60,000 nucleotides of DNA from Strigamia acuminata. Lineage: Eukaryota > Arthropoda > Chilopoda > Geophilomorpha > Linotaeniidae. Both the position numbers and the translations under genes were made by a program. This document shows positions 33,823 to 44,360 of this stretch, one piece after another; position 1 is the stretch's first letter, and each line of letters begins with the position of its first letter. The notes under the pieces were generated by a model. The model was not told the origin of the DNA. It worked only from the letters and a program-made list of their open reading frames with translations, and made no database searches. The stretch spans positions 808,001-868,000 of the forward strand of contig OX442323.1 of assembly GCA_949358305.1 (NCBI GenBank), given 5' to 3'.

Positions 33823-35793
33823 ATGTCGAGACAGTTGGGAGGTGACGGAATTCGTCCCGTCACGCGCGATCCATTTGATTTCAGTGAGTTAGAAATGGAG
33901 CAGGAATGGCAACAGTCCGAACGGAGGAGTGGTGTTCGCCGGGAAGAGGAAAGGGAATTTCGAGAGTGGCAGCAACACGACCAATTACGAAGAAGTCGTA
34001 TCGAACAACAGGAAACGCTTGTGAGTATTGCGCAACAACAGCCAGCCCCATCAAATCATATCATGACAATGGCTGTTGCAAATTCACGAGCGCAACCTCA
34101 AGTAAATTTTGCCACGTCAACACCCGCTAACTTTTTGGCGGCGCCATCTTTTTTCGATTCGACTCAGCCTAGAGCATTAGTAGACCCCGTCACATTAAAT
34201 ACGGAAGGTTTGCTGATGTCCGACTTGCGCAACCAATACTATGCTCAAACACGAGGTCTAGTAAATGAGATTCGCGAAATATTCCAACAAGGCCCTCGCT
34301 CTCTACGAACAGGGACCGCACGGTCTCTAGACGGTGGATCCTCGCATGGCTCCATAAGAGTTAAAGGCACCTCGGCACCATATGATTTAGGACTTCCCAC
34401 AGCATGTCCGCACCAGCACCGGGAAGTTGAACATCGAGGCCAGCAGACGAGAATGTCCGCGCAGGCTGCGCAAATTGTTTACACAACAACCACGCCGCCA
34501 ATGCCGACGATGGCAACGATCTATACCCAGGCTCCATCACAGGAATCTGCTCATTTGGACCATTCAACACGAGCAAATCGAGATTTAATGAGCTCGATGC
34601 TATACTCCAAGATGGGATATCCTCGGGATAGATCCGACACCAAGGCAAAGTTGTCACTGCCGTCAGTAAGAGCGCAACACGCAAGTAAAGATAAAAATTG
34701 TTTCAAGCCTGGAAAACCACCTTTGTTTGATCCAGATAAAGCCGATCTTGATTACATTAATCTTTTTCTTGCGCATTTGTACGCGCACATGTATTCTATG
34801 CAGGCCCCGGTGGATGAATATTTAAAAGTATTTGTCATTCAAGCAACGCGTGGAAGAGCGCAGCGATGGTGGTTATCACTAAAACCAAAACCAAAAACAT
34901 GGGAGGACTTTGAGATATTATTTCGACGAGCTTTCGCCATGAATTCGGCAGCGGCCAATGTGAAGCTATCCAAGCGAAAGCAACGAAATGGAGAGTCTAC
35001 GATGTCATTTTTAAGTGAGATTGTATATTATCTTCAGGTTGCAGGATATACCGACCCAGAGCTCCAATGGGAGAAAGCTCAGAACATGATGCAAACCGAA
35101 GTTGTTCATCTCTTGCGCGCATGGAACGTAAACTCGCTGGACGAGGCGATCCAAAGAGGTAATGACATCGACAATCGTCTACAGCTGGACACCATTCGAG
35201 CAGACGAATACAAAGATCTGGGTATGGCTGATCAACGAATGCCCTCTCTGCGTGATGCGCAACGCCCCACAGTGCTCAAGGCTGCGGAGAAGTCCAAAGG
35301 AGACGATGATGTCAAATCTCTCGTGTCCCAGGACGTCAAACGTTTTGCGAGGTATCGAAAACAATTCTTAATCGAGTTAGCTGCAGTGCAGGCGAGACCA
35401 GAACAATCTCCACCTGCGCAGGAACCCGATACGAGTAGTAGTAGCAGCGACACGGATGCTGAACCTGAAATTAAGAAGAGCACAGTCGCCGAGGCGGCTC
35501 AGAAGGCAACAATTAAAATAAATTTAGCTACTCTGACACCTCCAGCAGACGTCCCAAAGGACCATGTGTGCTCTACGTCAATTGTCACGTTTCCACCAGC
35601 GCCAAAACCACCATTAACTGTCAAATGTCCTGAGAAAGGCACAGCCTGGAGGAAAACACCGAAGGATTGGTGGTATTTGGTAGATACAGCAACTTGGCAT
35701 CCGTTGTGCCCCATATGTTACCAGCCATTTAGGAGACCGGAAAACTCCGAAGGCCTGAAGTTCGGGAAGCCGGTGGAACCAGGCCGCAAATGA
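33823..35793 (+). CDS. gag: Gypsy-B Gag (656 aa)
   Basis: ATG at 33823 is the first in the leader and opens a complete frame. The N-terminal ~280 residues are charged and Gln-rich, then Thr/Pro-rich and probably disordered. Residues about 290-465 hold a retrotransposon Gag core (KPPLFDPDKADLDYINLFLA, RAQRWWLSLKPKPKTWEDFE, then FLSEIVYYLQVAGYTD). A Ser/Asp/Glu-rich stretch (SSSSSDTDAEPEIKK) follows. The C-terminus has WHPLCPICYQPFRRPE, a CxxC cluster rather than a CCHC knuckle. At 656 residues it is longer than most insect Gag proteins. The stop codon TGA overlaps the pol start as ATGA (35790-35793), which suggests termination-coupled reinitiation or a frameshift. Confidence 0.88.
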   Translation: MSRQLGGDGIRPVTRDPFDFSELEMEQEWQQSERRSGVRREEEREFREWQQHDQLRRSRIEQQETLVSIAQQQPAPSNHIMTMAVANSRAQPQVNFATSTPANFLAAPSFFDSTQPRALVDPVTLNTEGLLMSDLRNQYYAQTRGLVNEIREIFQQGPRSLRTGTARSLDGGSSHGSIRVKGTSAPYDLGLPTACPHQHREVEHRGQQTRMSAQAAQIVYTTTTPPMPTMATIYTQAPSQESAHLDHSTRANRDLMSSMLYSKMGYPRDRSDTKAKLSLPSVRAQHASKDKNCFKPGKPPLFDPDKADLDYINLFLAHLYAHMYSMQAPVDEYLKVFVIQATRGRAQRWWLSLKPKPKTWEDFEILFRRAFAMNSAAANVKLSKRKQRNGESTMSFLSEIVYYLQVAGYTDPELQWEKAQNMMQTEVVHLLRAWNVNSLDEAIQRGNDIDNRLQLDTIRADEYKDLGMADQRMPSLRDAQRPTVLKAAEKSKGDDDVKSLVSQDVKRFARYRKQFLIELAAVQARPEQSPPAQEPDTSSSSSDTDAEPEIKKSTVAEAAQKATIKINLATLTPPADVPKDHVCSTSIVTFPPAPKPPLTVKCPEKGTAWRKTPKDWWYLVDTATWHPLCPICYQPFRRPENSEGLKFGKPVEPGRK

Positions 35794-38700
35794 GTCGACC
35801 GGCCCTTCGCGCAAAACGTCTGAAATCCAAACGACGCGCTTCACCTTTAATTAACTTGAAAGAGGACGATCCTTCACAGGTTAATTCAACAACATCTCCT
35901 ACTGTTATTACTCTTTCAGAGTATAAACCTGTAAGTAGTGTTATTTCTTCATCATCTTCCATCATCACCTCAGCTACAAAGGCGTCAGATCTGCAGACTG
36001 CCGTTCCTGAAGCTGTAAAGGACGAATTGCCGAAATTAACAGATTTGCAACCTGTAATTTCGAAGAAAAACCCGAAAGTGACAATAGTGAGTAAAATTAC
36101 TAAAACTTTACCAATAATTAAGTCTACTTCCAGTGCAACAACGACTGAGGCTCCAAAGGAAGTGATCTCTCCTATGAAGGTATCTTTCGTAATGTTAACG
36201 CCAGAGGAACTTAAAGAAACTCAAGAACCCATCATTGAGATAACGCGCGGGGATCGTTTGTGCAAGAAAGCACCTTGCGTAAAGATTTCCTGGGCTAATG
36301 TAGCTTGTACTGCGCTTCTAGACTCAGGCGCACAAACGTGTGTAATGAGTGAGGACGTGTTCCAACAACTACACGAAAAAATGGGTTTGGACTTTGTGAA
36401 TCTCCACGAGCGGGTGCAGGTCGCGTCTGGTGACATAGTGGATTCCACCAAATCGATGCAGCTCGCTTTGCGCGCCCCAATAGGCATAATAAAATTCATT
36501 TGCATGGTTTTACCCGATGCCAAAATGGATATGCTCCTTGGACGTGATTTCTGCACAGCGGCCGGAATCGACATCGACCATGCGAGACAACAGTGGAGCA
36601 TGGTGGGCTCAAATGAGATTCGCAAATTCATGACTTATGAAGAAGCAAAAAAGTCAGAGTCAATTCTGGTTTTGCCATTTGCGCCGGAAGAAACGCAGGA
36701 TCCATCCAACCCACCGGCGGCCATTAGTGAGATCGTTCCGACGAAAATACTAAGGAAACCGGATCCGGTGAGTGAAATTAACTGCCTCCTCCTGGCGCAT
36801 AGACCCTTGCAACAAGAAATATTCGAGTATCCACATGACGATGCGCAGTATCGAGTTAAACAAGTTCGACATCGTGCGCAACGCAAATGGTCGAATATTT
36901 GGTCCCCAAAGAGGAAAGAAACTTCTAAAATTTCCTCCAATTTAAAAAAGACAATTTCACGTAAATTAACTTTGAGTCAGTTCCGACGATTACGACGTTT
37001 ACGACGAAAAATCAATGTTATTCGTCCAATTGCCAAACAACTCGTTGCGCAACGTGCTAAAGACATCAATGCCAAGAAGGAGTCGAAAATCAACATCTTT
37101 TCGATTGCGCAACCTGACAATGGTGGGAATAACTCTAAAATGAACATTAATGACATTAATTTTTTGCAGTACCAACCTAGTGGAGATCCGACCGATTTAG
37201 ATTGGATTTACCACCAGTTGTGGAACCAATTAACAATGCCACAGATAAAACTATTAATCAAAACATTGCAGCCCATTTCGCAAATCTTTCGCGAAGAAAT
37301 TGGTTTATGTAATAACACCGAGTACGAGGTGAACCTGAAACCGGATTTTCGTCCAATTCATGTCCCTGTGCGCCCGGTAAACCCTGCGAAAAAGGCGATA
37401 ATTGATAAATATATCGACAAAAAGCTGCAGCAAGGTATTATTCGGCGATCCCAAAGTGATTGCGCCGTTGCTCCAGTCGTCGTACCCAAGAAGACAGGCG
37501 AATGGAGAACTGCTATGGATTTTCGCCCCATTAATGCGCAAACAATTCCGGACGTTTACCCACTTCCGGACATTGATAACATCTTTGCCTATTTGGGAGG
37601 TGCGCATTGGTTTTCGATAATCGACGGACGCGAAGCTTTCCATCAGATCGGCGTGCGCAAAGGTGACGAACGGTATTTAGCTTTTATAACACATCGAGGT
37701 TTATTCGAATATGTGCGCATGCCTTTCGGACCTATCAACGGACCCGCTACCCTCCAACGAGCGATGAATAAGACTCTTGCGAAATATCTTTACAAATTTG
37801 TATTTGTGTATATTGATGACGTGATTATTTTTAGCCGAACTTTCGAGGAACACGTGCAACATTTGCGCCTCGTTTTAGAGGAATTGTTCAACGCTGGATT
37901 CACCATGAACGCCAACAAGACTGAGCTTTGTCAAAAAAGACTCGAGGTTTTGGGACACATCGTGGAATCTGGCCAGATTACACCAAATCCAAAGAAAGTG
38001 GTTGCTATTCAAAATTATCCTGCGCCAACCAATTTGCGCGAATTACAACGATTTAAGGGCATGGTAGGTTATTACCAATCATTCATTGCAAATTTTTCTA
38101 AAATTAGCGAAGTTTTCCGACCATTGCTTAAAAAGGACGCAACTTGGATTTGGACAGATGCGCAGCAATTGGCGTTCGAATATCTGAAAGACCAGATTGC
38201 GATACCAACACTGAAAAGACGTTTTCCCAGTTGGAAAAAACCATTTATACTGCAGACCGATGCTAGTTACTCTGGATTAGGTGCTGCTTTAATGCAACTT
38301 AACGATGAAGGTGTGAGAATTCCAATCGCATTTGCCTCTCGCGCATTAAACAGCGCTGAAAAGAACTATAAAGTAACTGAAATCGAATGTTTGGCCGCGG
38401 TTTGGGGGGTCAAACGCTTTCGTGCATATCTCGAGATGATGCCATTCTACCTCGAGAGCGACCATCAATCTCTTAAGTGGTTATTTCAGCAAAGGGAACC
38501 AACTGGACGTTTGGCCCGTTGGGTATTATCGTTAAGTGATTATAAATTCACGTTTTTGCACTGTTCAGGATGCAAAAATAAGGTAGCGGATGCACTGAGT
38601 CGAGCTCCTGTCGACCCGCCTGAAGTCGATGATGAGGATGATAGCCCGGAGGTCGACGAGGCGTGTTACCTTGCCTATTTTGATGATTGCAACGAGTGGC

Positions 38701-41435
38701 CGGCACTTAATATCATCAAGGAATTGCCAAAAAACATTAATTTGCAGTTTCGAAAGTTGTTTAAAACTAAATTTAAAAAAGTGCCTCTTATTGCAGCATC
38801 TTCACCGACTAGGAGGAAAAATAAGAAAAAATCTCTTATTCCTCGACCTACTGGTAAAAGGAAGGTGATTGGAAATGCGCCGACTTCAGGTGCGCAAATT
38901 CCATCTTCTACTGGCGTAGCTACTCCTCCAACGAGGGCACCGCCGGTTACAATCCCTCCAGTTGCACTAACGCCAATTGTGCAACCAACTGCAACACCGA
39001 AAGCATCAGTTCCAGTTGCGCAACCAACCTCACAAGTAAAAACTCCTACTTCATCACCAGTTCGTGTTTCAGTACCTTTACGAACCCGCCGACAGCGCTC
39101 TTTAATCCCAATTCTGATAAAGAAACGAGGAAGACCACGTAAAATTGATATTGTACCAATTTTATCTCCTCATGCTAAACGAGCAATAGCCACACGAACT
39201 CGGGCTAGATTAAAGGATCCATCTTTGATTCCTAAAACACCACCATGGCTACCACCCAGGTATGCGGGAACTATTAAAAAGTGGACATTTCCAAAGTTAT
39301 TGAAATCCCAGCAAGTAGGAAGGTTGAAGGCAGTGCGACGTAAATCCGCTATTCCTTCCCATGTGGTGAAACCCAAACCTAAATCAGTTTTAATTCCACC
39401 ACCCTTACCTATTCCTACCCCTCCTGCAACTCCAATATCCACTCCTATTCCTAGTTCCATTCCTCCTTCGGCAATTATTCCAACCAGAATTCCTGCGCCA
39501 ATAAATCCGTCTAGTTTTAGAAAAAAGACTGCTTCGGCACCATCACAATTGCCGACACCTGGAACTTTGGTGGATAAAATACGACGAAATTTCCGTCGAA
39601 TCACTGGAGTCCCCGCACCAATAATTCAACCTGATAGCCACCGAAGGCCTACTACTAAACCTTCTCATGAAATTCCAAATTTACCAACTCCTTCCCCAAC
39701 TCCTTCAATTCCTATCACTGATTTTCCTGTTATTTCTCCGCGTCAACATTCTGAACCAGTGATGTATGACGATGCGGCGGGACCATCAGGACAGCAGAGG
39801 CCAGAGGGATATACTTCGGACCCGGATTCTGACTCTACATCATCTGAGGACAGTTTTGGACCCATTCGTGACATGTCGCCACCAACAAGGAATTATTATG
39901 CGCCTCCAACATCAGCGCGAAGAACTCCGTCGAGATTGCGTCCGCGACGGGAAAGGACAGTAATTGAGGATTCGAGGACTGAAGCAGAGAAGCAAGCCGA
40001 ATTGGAGCACGATCCACCAATCGAACATCCTCCGTTCGAGCTGTTGCCTACTGCTGCTGAAATCATTGCTGCGCAAAGACAGGATCCCTGGTCGCGTGAG
40101 TTGATATTTTATTTTACTGCCCAAATGTTACCACTTGATCCAGATGAGGCTGCCAAAATTGTGGCTGACGCGCAAGATTTCGGCATGTATAAAGAGATGT
40201 TATGTCGCTTCCCTCCTGTCCATATTAATGAAATTAGAAAGAGGCGCCAAATATATCTCCCATTTGAACTCAGAGAAAGATATTTCCGCGCAATGCACTA
40301 TCCTCCCGTAGTTGGACATATGGGGCAAGAACGAACACTCCATCGCATTAAATCGCGCGTATTTTGGCCAAAAATGCGCGAAGATATTCGAACGTGGATA
40401 CAGGTTTGCGAAGCGTGTCAAAGAGCTAAACCCCTTAACAGGCTCCCATATGGAAAAATGATAATGTCCAGATCGCGCCATCTTTTCTCTGCTATCTACA
40501 TCGACTATTACGGCAAGAAACCTCGATCCACAGAGGGACATTGCTATGCCTTTGTGATGGTCGACTCTGCTAGCCGATGGTTAGACGTACGTCTAACCGA
40601 AAACTCAAATATAGCCACTACGGTGAAACAAATTCAGAAATTCTGCAAAAGATGGGGTTTTCCCAAAATAATTATCAGCGATAATGCGCCTGCTTTTCGC
40701 TCACCAGAATTTCGTAGCCAAATCCAGCAACTTGGCGCAATAAATAGATATACCGCCGCATATCACCCGCAAGGTAATATTGCGGAAAGGCTTAACCAAT
40801 CATTAAAGAACTGTATATTAGCATATATTGATGATGACCATACTAGATGGGACGTCAACATTGGCTATTTCGTGCTCGCGATTAATTCAGCGTATCAAAT
40901 TTCTTTAAAGTATTCACCCTTTAAAATGGTAATAGGCCAGGAAGCTCGATTTCCGGGCGACCTGGATAGCGACACGGATGACGGAGAACCGTTGCCGCCC
41001 GTGGAAGCTGAAAATTTGCACGAACATATGCGTAGAATGCGAGAAAGCGCGATTAACAACTTGCGCGAGTCCCAAATTCGACACAAAAAATGGTTCGATT
41101 TAAAACGGCGCCCCCATGACTTCCGTCCTGGCGACTGGGTAACTTTGCGCAATCGGCAACCTTCATCTGCCGATAAACAATTCGCAGCAGGTTTACGCCA
41201 ACGGACTGAAGGTGTATATATTATACATAGATTGGTGGGCCCCAATACAGTAATCCTAATGGATGAAAACGGCCAAAAAACCCAGCCTTATAATGTCGTG
41301 GAATTGCGACATTGGTTTTTTGCCGAGGCCAACTTTTTAACTTTAAAAGACGTTGAAATTATTGATAAACATGTTGAAATTTTTGCTGTCAACACTTTAG
41401 ATATTTTTTCTGCCTATTTTCTTTCATTTAAGTAA
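35790..41435 (+). CDS. pol: Gypsy-B Pol with a proline-rich AT-hook linker (1881 aa)
   Basis: Starts at the ATG overlapping the gag stop. Domains: N-terminal Ser/Thr/Lys-rich region; aspartic protease LLDSGAQT (D178); RT with YIDD (674-677); RNase H with QTDASYSG (D824); then an unusual linker (about 995-1395) dominated by Pro, Thr, Ser, Arg and Lys with an AT-hook/NLS-like KKRGRPRK (1111-1118); integrase zinc domain H1503, H1510, C1540, C1543; catalytic D1572 (IDYYGK), D1631 (ISDNAPAF) and E1666 (GNIAERLN), spaced as D,D35E; and a C-terminal GPY/F-like segment (VYIIHRLVGPNTV). No chromodomain is seen. No internal stops. Typical Ty3/Gypsy Pol proteins are about 1000-1300 residues, and the linker accounts for much of the excess. 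Confidence 0.93.
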   Translation: MSRPALRAKRLKSKRRASPLINLKEDDPSQVNSTTSPTVITLSEYKPVSSVISSSSSIITSATKASDLQTAVPEAVKDELPKLTDLQPVISKKNPKVTIVSKITKTLPIIKSTSSATTTEAPKEVISPMKVSFVMLTPEELKETQEPIIEITRGDRLCKKAPCVKISWANVACTALLDSGAQTCVMSEDVFQQLHEKMGLDFVNLHERVQVASGDIVDSTKSMQLALRAPIGIIKFICMVLPDAKMDMLLGRDFCTAAGIDIDHARQQWSMVGSNEIRKFMTYEEAKKSESILVLPFAPEETQDPSNPPAAISEIVPTKILRKPDPVSEINCLLLAHRPLQQEIFEYPHDDAQYRVKQVRHRAQRKWSNIWSPKRKETSKISSNLKKTISRKLTLSQFRRLRRLRRKINVIRPIAKQLVAQRAKDINAKKESKINIFSIAQPDNGGNNSKMNINDINFLQYQPSGDPTDLDWIYHQLWNQLTMPQIKLLIKTLQPISQIFREEIGLCNNTEYEVNLKPDFRPIHVPVRPVNPAKKAIIDKYIDKKLQQGIIRRSQSDCAVAPVVVPKKTGEWRTAMDFRPINAQTIPDVYPLPDIDNIFAYLGGAHWFSIIDGREAFHQIGVRKGDERYLAFITHRGLFEYVRMPFGPINGPATLQRAMNKTLAKYLYKFVFVYIDDVIIFSRTFEEHVQHLRLVLEELFNAGFTMNANKTELCQKRLEVLGHIVESGQITPNPKKVVAIQNYPAPTNLRELQRFKGMVGYYQSFIANFSKISEVFRPLLKKDATWIWTDAQQLAFEYLKDQIAIPTLKRRFPSWKKPFILQTDASYSGLGAALMQLNDEGVRIPIAFASRALNSAEKNYKVTEIECLAAVWGVKRFRAYLEMMPFYLESDHQSLKWLFQQREPTGRLARWVLSLSDYKFTFLHCSGCKNKVADALSRAPVDPPEVDDEDDSPEVDEACYLAYFDDCNEWPALNIIKELPKNINLQFRKLFKTKFKKVPLIAASSPTRRKNKKKSLIPRPTGKRKVIGNAPTSGAQIPSSTGVATPPTRAPPVTIPPVALTPIVQPTATPKASVPVAQPTSQVKTPTSSPVRVSVPLRTRRQRSLIPILIKKRGRPRKIDIVPILSPHAKRAIATRTRARLKDPSLIPKTPPWLPPRYAGTIKKWTFPKLLKSQQVGRLKAVRRKSAIPSHVVKPKPKSVLIPPPLPIPTPPATPISTPIPSSIPPSAIIPTRIPAPINPSSFRKKTASAPSQLPTPGTLVDKIRRNFRRITGVPAPIIQPDSHRRPTTKPSHEIPNLPTPSPTPSIPITDFPVISPRQHSEPVMYDDAAGPSGQQRPEGYTSDPDSDSTSSEDSFGPIRDMSPPTRNYYAPPTSARRTPSRLRPRRERTVIEDSRTEAEKQAELEHDPPIEHPPFELLPTAAEIIAAQRQDPWSRELIFYFTAQMLPLDPDEAAKIVADAQDFGMYKEMLCRFPPVHINEIRKRRQIYLPFELRERYFRAMHYPPVVGHMGQERTLHRIKSRVFWPKMREDIRTWIQVCEACQRAKPLNRLPYGKMIMSRSRHLFSAIYIDYYGKKPRSTEGHCYAFVMVDSASRWLDVRLTENSNIATTVKQIQKFCKRWGFPKIIISDNAPAFRSPEFRSQIQQLGAINRYTAAYHPQGNIAERLNQSLKNCILAYIDDDHTRWDVNIGYFVLAINSAYQISLKYSPFKMVIGQEARFPGDLDSDTDDGEPLPPVEAENLHEHMRRMRESAINNLRESQIRHKKWFDLKRRPHDFRPGDWVTLRNRQPSSADKQFAAGLRQRTEGVYIIHRLVGPNTVILMDENGQKTQPYNVVELRHWFFAEANFLTLKDVEIIDKHVEIFAVNTLDIFSAYFLSFK

Positions 41436-42196
41436 TTTTCTTTGATTTTCTAAACAAAAAAAAAAAAAAAAAAAACCAAGTGTAATCCGGTGTAAATCTA
41501 TCTTTACTACCTATTTTGTTTAAAAACTATTTTTCTTTTCATTTTAAATTTATTCATCCTAATTTTTATGTTATTTTATATTTTCTTCATATTTTATATT
41601 TAATGTTTTGTGTTATGTATTTTATGTTCCTATTCGGTCACTCGAAAATGACTAAGTCCATTTCAATCAGGGACTATTTGTGTCACCAGAGTGCGCGACG
41701 CCAATTAACCTCTAAACAATAGCACGTGGCTATTTCCACAATTCATTTAAATTATTCAATCAATATAATTTATGCGCACTTTATTTAAATTAATATTCTG
41801 TGTTCTGAATTATTACTTGTTTATCTCACCATCCTTATTTAATCACTTTAAAACAGGAGTTTTGAGCGAAGACAACCTTCGTTAACTTCCGAATTCCAAC
41901 ACTGAATGTCGCCCTTCAATTGCAATTAGTTAGTGTTTAACCTCGAACCCGACTTTATTACATGTGCGAGTTTTCAATCGTTCATCGAAGCTTCTCGAAG
42001 CAAAGTTTTACGACTCGTTACATTCCTAGGAATATTCTTTAGTCCTCGTTGTTTGTTTCGTTCTGTGCGCGTTCGTGTTGTTGCGCTTGATAATTGTGAG
42101 TATCGTTTGTCAAACGTATTATTTGTTCTGTGTATTTATATAAGCATTGCCTCCACCAACTTAGGCGCATTATACTCAATACCTATCGAAACCAAC
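41436..42196 (+). other. Gypsy-B pol-ORF3 intergenic region
   Basis: 761 bp. It starts with a 20-base A run (41456-41475) just after the pol stop, followed by AT-rich sequence. The ORF3 frame is already open from about 41933, but without an ATG until 42197. A pyrimidine-containing tract ending ccaacttag|g at 42164 is a plausible 3' splice site 32 bp before the ORF3 ATG. No gene is called. Confidence 0.55.
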
Positions 42197-44360
42197 ATGG
42201 CGTGTTGTAATGAAGACTTCCCGGGAAGGAAATACCCTAAAAACTATCGAACACCACCTTTACATGCGGCGGGTCCACCGAAGTTTCCACACAACCATCC
42301 CGACGATCCACTCGATGCTGGATTCCCCAACTACGAGATATGTCCGGTATGCTCTGGTTACGGTAAAGAGATTGACCCGCCGAGGCCCGAATGCAAGTGC
42401 CGGGCGTGTGATGGTCGAGGGGACTTACGGCGCAATTTACACATCGTTTGGATGCGCCAAATTTACGGTTGGGTGTTGCGAAGATACGAACAAGACCATG
42501 TGATTATAGTGAGTGTAACATATCCACCATTCCGCCCACTGAACGGTAGTCCGGTGTCAATACAGAGGTTCCGGACGATCCACTTCTGGTATTGGCACCG
42601 GGCGCAACGAGTTGCGCACACAAATCGCATTACACCGCGACAATGGATCTATCCGATGGCGGAAGTAGTACAACTTTTATACATTCAAGTGCCAAATTTA
42701 CTTCAAGATGAGGTGGAAGGACTGGCTCCCATGTTGAGAGAACAACATCTGGTTGACCAGATGCAATCTGCGACAATTCGTTATTTTCACCCATTTCCAG
42801 GGGATGCCGCGATGATGAGCGAGCAGGTGGAATTGGTTGCGGAAACACAAGGCGCCATGGACACCATAGATACGAATGATCAGTCGGTTTTGCCCTATTT
42901 TTCAGGAAATCGTCCTCCATGTTCAATTAACAGACGGGAGGATCGTACAGAGAAGCTTGCGCAGAAAGTGTTGGGTAAGATCGAGGACACGAAAATGCCT
43001 TTGCGACGTGACGAGACCAGGGACACCAATACGACCAGATATCGTCCACAGCCATCCGAGGAGACCCTTGCGCAAGCAACAGCGCAACTGGCCGATTTAT
43101 CCATTGATGATAACGGGGATGATGAAGACGACGATGATTCTATGTTTACGAGTGTATCTACCCATCTTAATTTAATTCCAGCTACTAAAGACGAGAACTC
43201 AGATCCGCCCTGTGATTTACGCTATTATTCTGGCCGTTCTACGTTGGGAAATGTGACTGAGCAAGAAATGGCAAACTTAACTCGTGCACATAATGAAGCA
43301 ATCGCCCAGTGTCGCTCCAGCACTCCACCAGTTCGGGACAACGAATCGAGTTTCAGCGTAACCCCGTCCATCTGTGGAGTGGCCCATGAGATTTTTGCAG
43401 AAACACCGGCTGCGCAGGTCCAAGATGTCCGAAAGTTGGAGCGGAAAATGGCCGATCCACGGTTGTCCAATGTTCCGTCCACGCAGCAACCCTGCGGACC
43501 ACCACTCAGTGCACGACTTCCTCCAGCGATGCGGGAACGATTTGCGCAATCACCACAAAACGCGAATTTATCCGCGACATCTTTAAAATCAACTTCTAAT
43601 AATAATAATCTCAATTCTAACACAGGTGCCCGACCGAAGCTTTTAGCAAAGAAAAATGTTCTCGTGACAACTGCGAGTGCTACTCCCACCACGGTAACGG
43701 CAGCTAGGGCAACAGAGGCCCCCTCGTGTTCAACGACGAAAATTTCGAACATTCCAGTGTCGACGCCTGGACCCATCACCTATGCGCAGTTACCATCGCG
43801 CAATGTTTCTACGACTACAAAGGCCGCTTCCACACCGAGTACGATTTCGGTCTCCTCTAGCCAGACTTCGACGCCGCCCCCTCGAGTAGCTTCTACCGAA
43901 GCCAGCGCGACTGTTGCCTCTGGTGGGGCACAGGCTCTTGAAGATATTGCCTCTCATTGCGATCTGGCAGTTGACCGATACGGCGTAACAACGAAACCGG
44001 TAAACTCTCTGGAACTAATTCCCGATTTATTAGATGAGTTCGAGGTCGAGATTTGTGTAAAGGGGCCAGAGGTGTCTAAGACCCGATTTCATATGGAACG
44101 TAAAGGGTGGATTGCGCTTTTAGAACATATGATGGACAAGGATTTTGAGATACTTCGTGTGGATTTCCGTAACATTCATGGTCAGATGAAGACTCGTATT
44201 CGCGATATGGCTGCTCAGGTATTGAGGCGGATGTCGGAGTGCGATATCTACGATCATGATGGCGTTCTGGAGCAATTGATTTGGATCATGCATGAGGAGA
44301 TCTCGCGCATGATCTATCACATTCGGCGCCGTCGTGACTACGAGCGAATGACCACCGAGC
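42197..44360 (+). pseudogene. Gypsy-B third ORF, 5' part (cut by Copia)
   Basis: ATG 42197 has a strong context (accaacATGGC). 721 whole codons precede the Copia insertion; translation then meets a TAG supplied by the Copia LTR (44363-44365). Visible: two CxxCxGxG units, CPVCSGYG (C49, C52) and CRACDGRG (C68, C71), as in the zinc-binding region of DnaJ proteins; an aromatic globular region (about 75-200) with WYWHRAQRVAH; an acidic run (GDDEDDDDS); a Ser/Thr/Pro/Ala-rich low-complexity region (about 455-580); and a folded helical region with IDLRN-like spacing around MERKGWIALLEHMMDKDFE. No signal peptide or membrane segment follows this ATG, so it is not Env-like. I do not recognise the family. 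It occupies the env position and was intact until the Copia insertion. Confidence 0.8.
44356..44360. repeat. Target-site duplication of Copia, left copy
   Basis: CGAGC, repeated at 51109-51113. A 5-bp duplication is usual for Ty1/Copia elements. Confidence 0.93.

Noticed and set aside
35162-36940. Antisense open frames opposite Gypsy-B gag and pol
   Set aside because: Shadow frames of real coding sequence with no domains of their own.
41516-41722. Hydrophobic frame between Gypsy-B pol and ORF3
   Set aside because: T-rich composition artefact with no ATG at its start.
41933-42196. N-terminal extension of Gypsy-B ORF3 with a hydrophobic, signal-peptide-like stretch
   Set aside because: The frame is open, but has no ATG before 42197, and a splice acceptor candidate lies inside it, so I start the gene at 42197.
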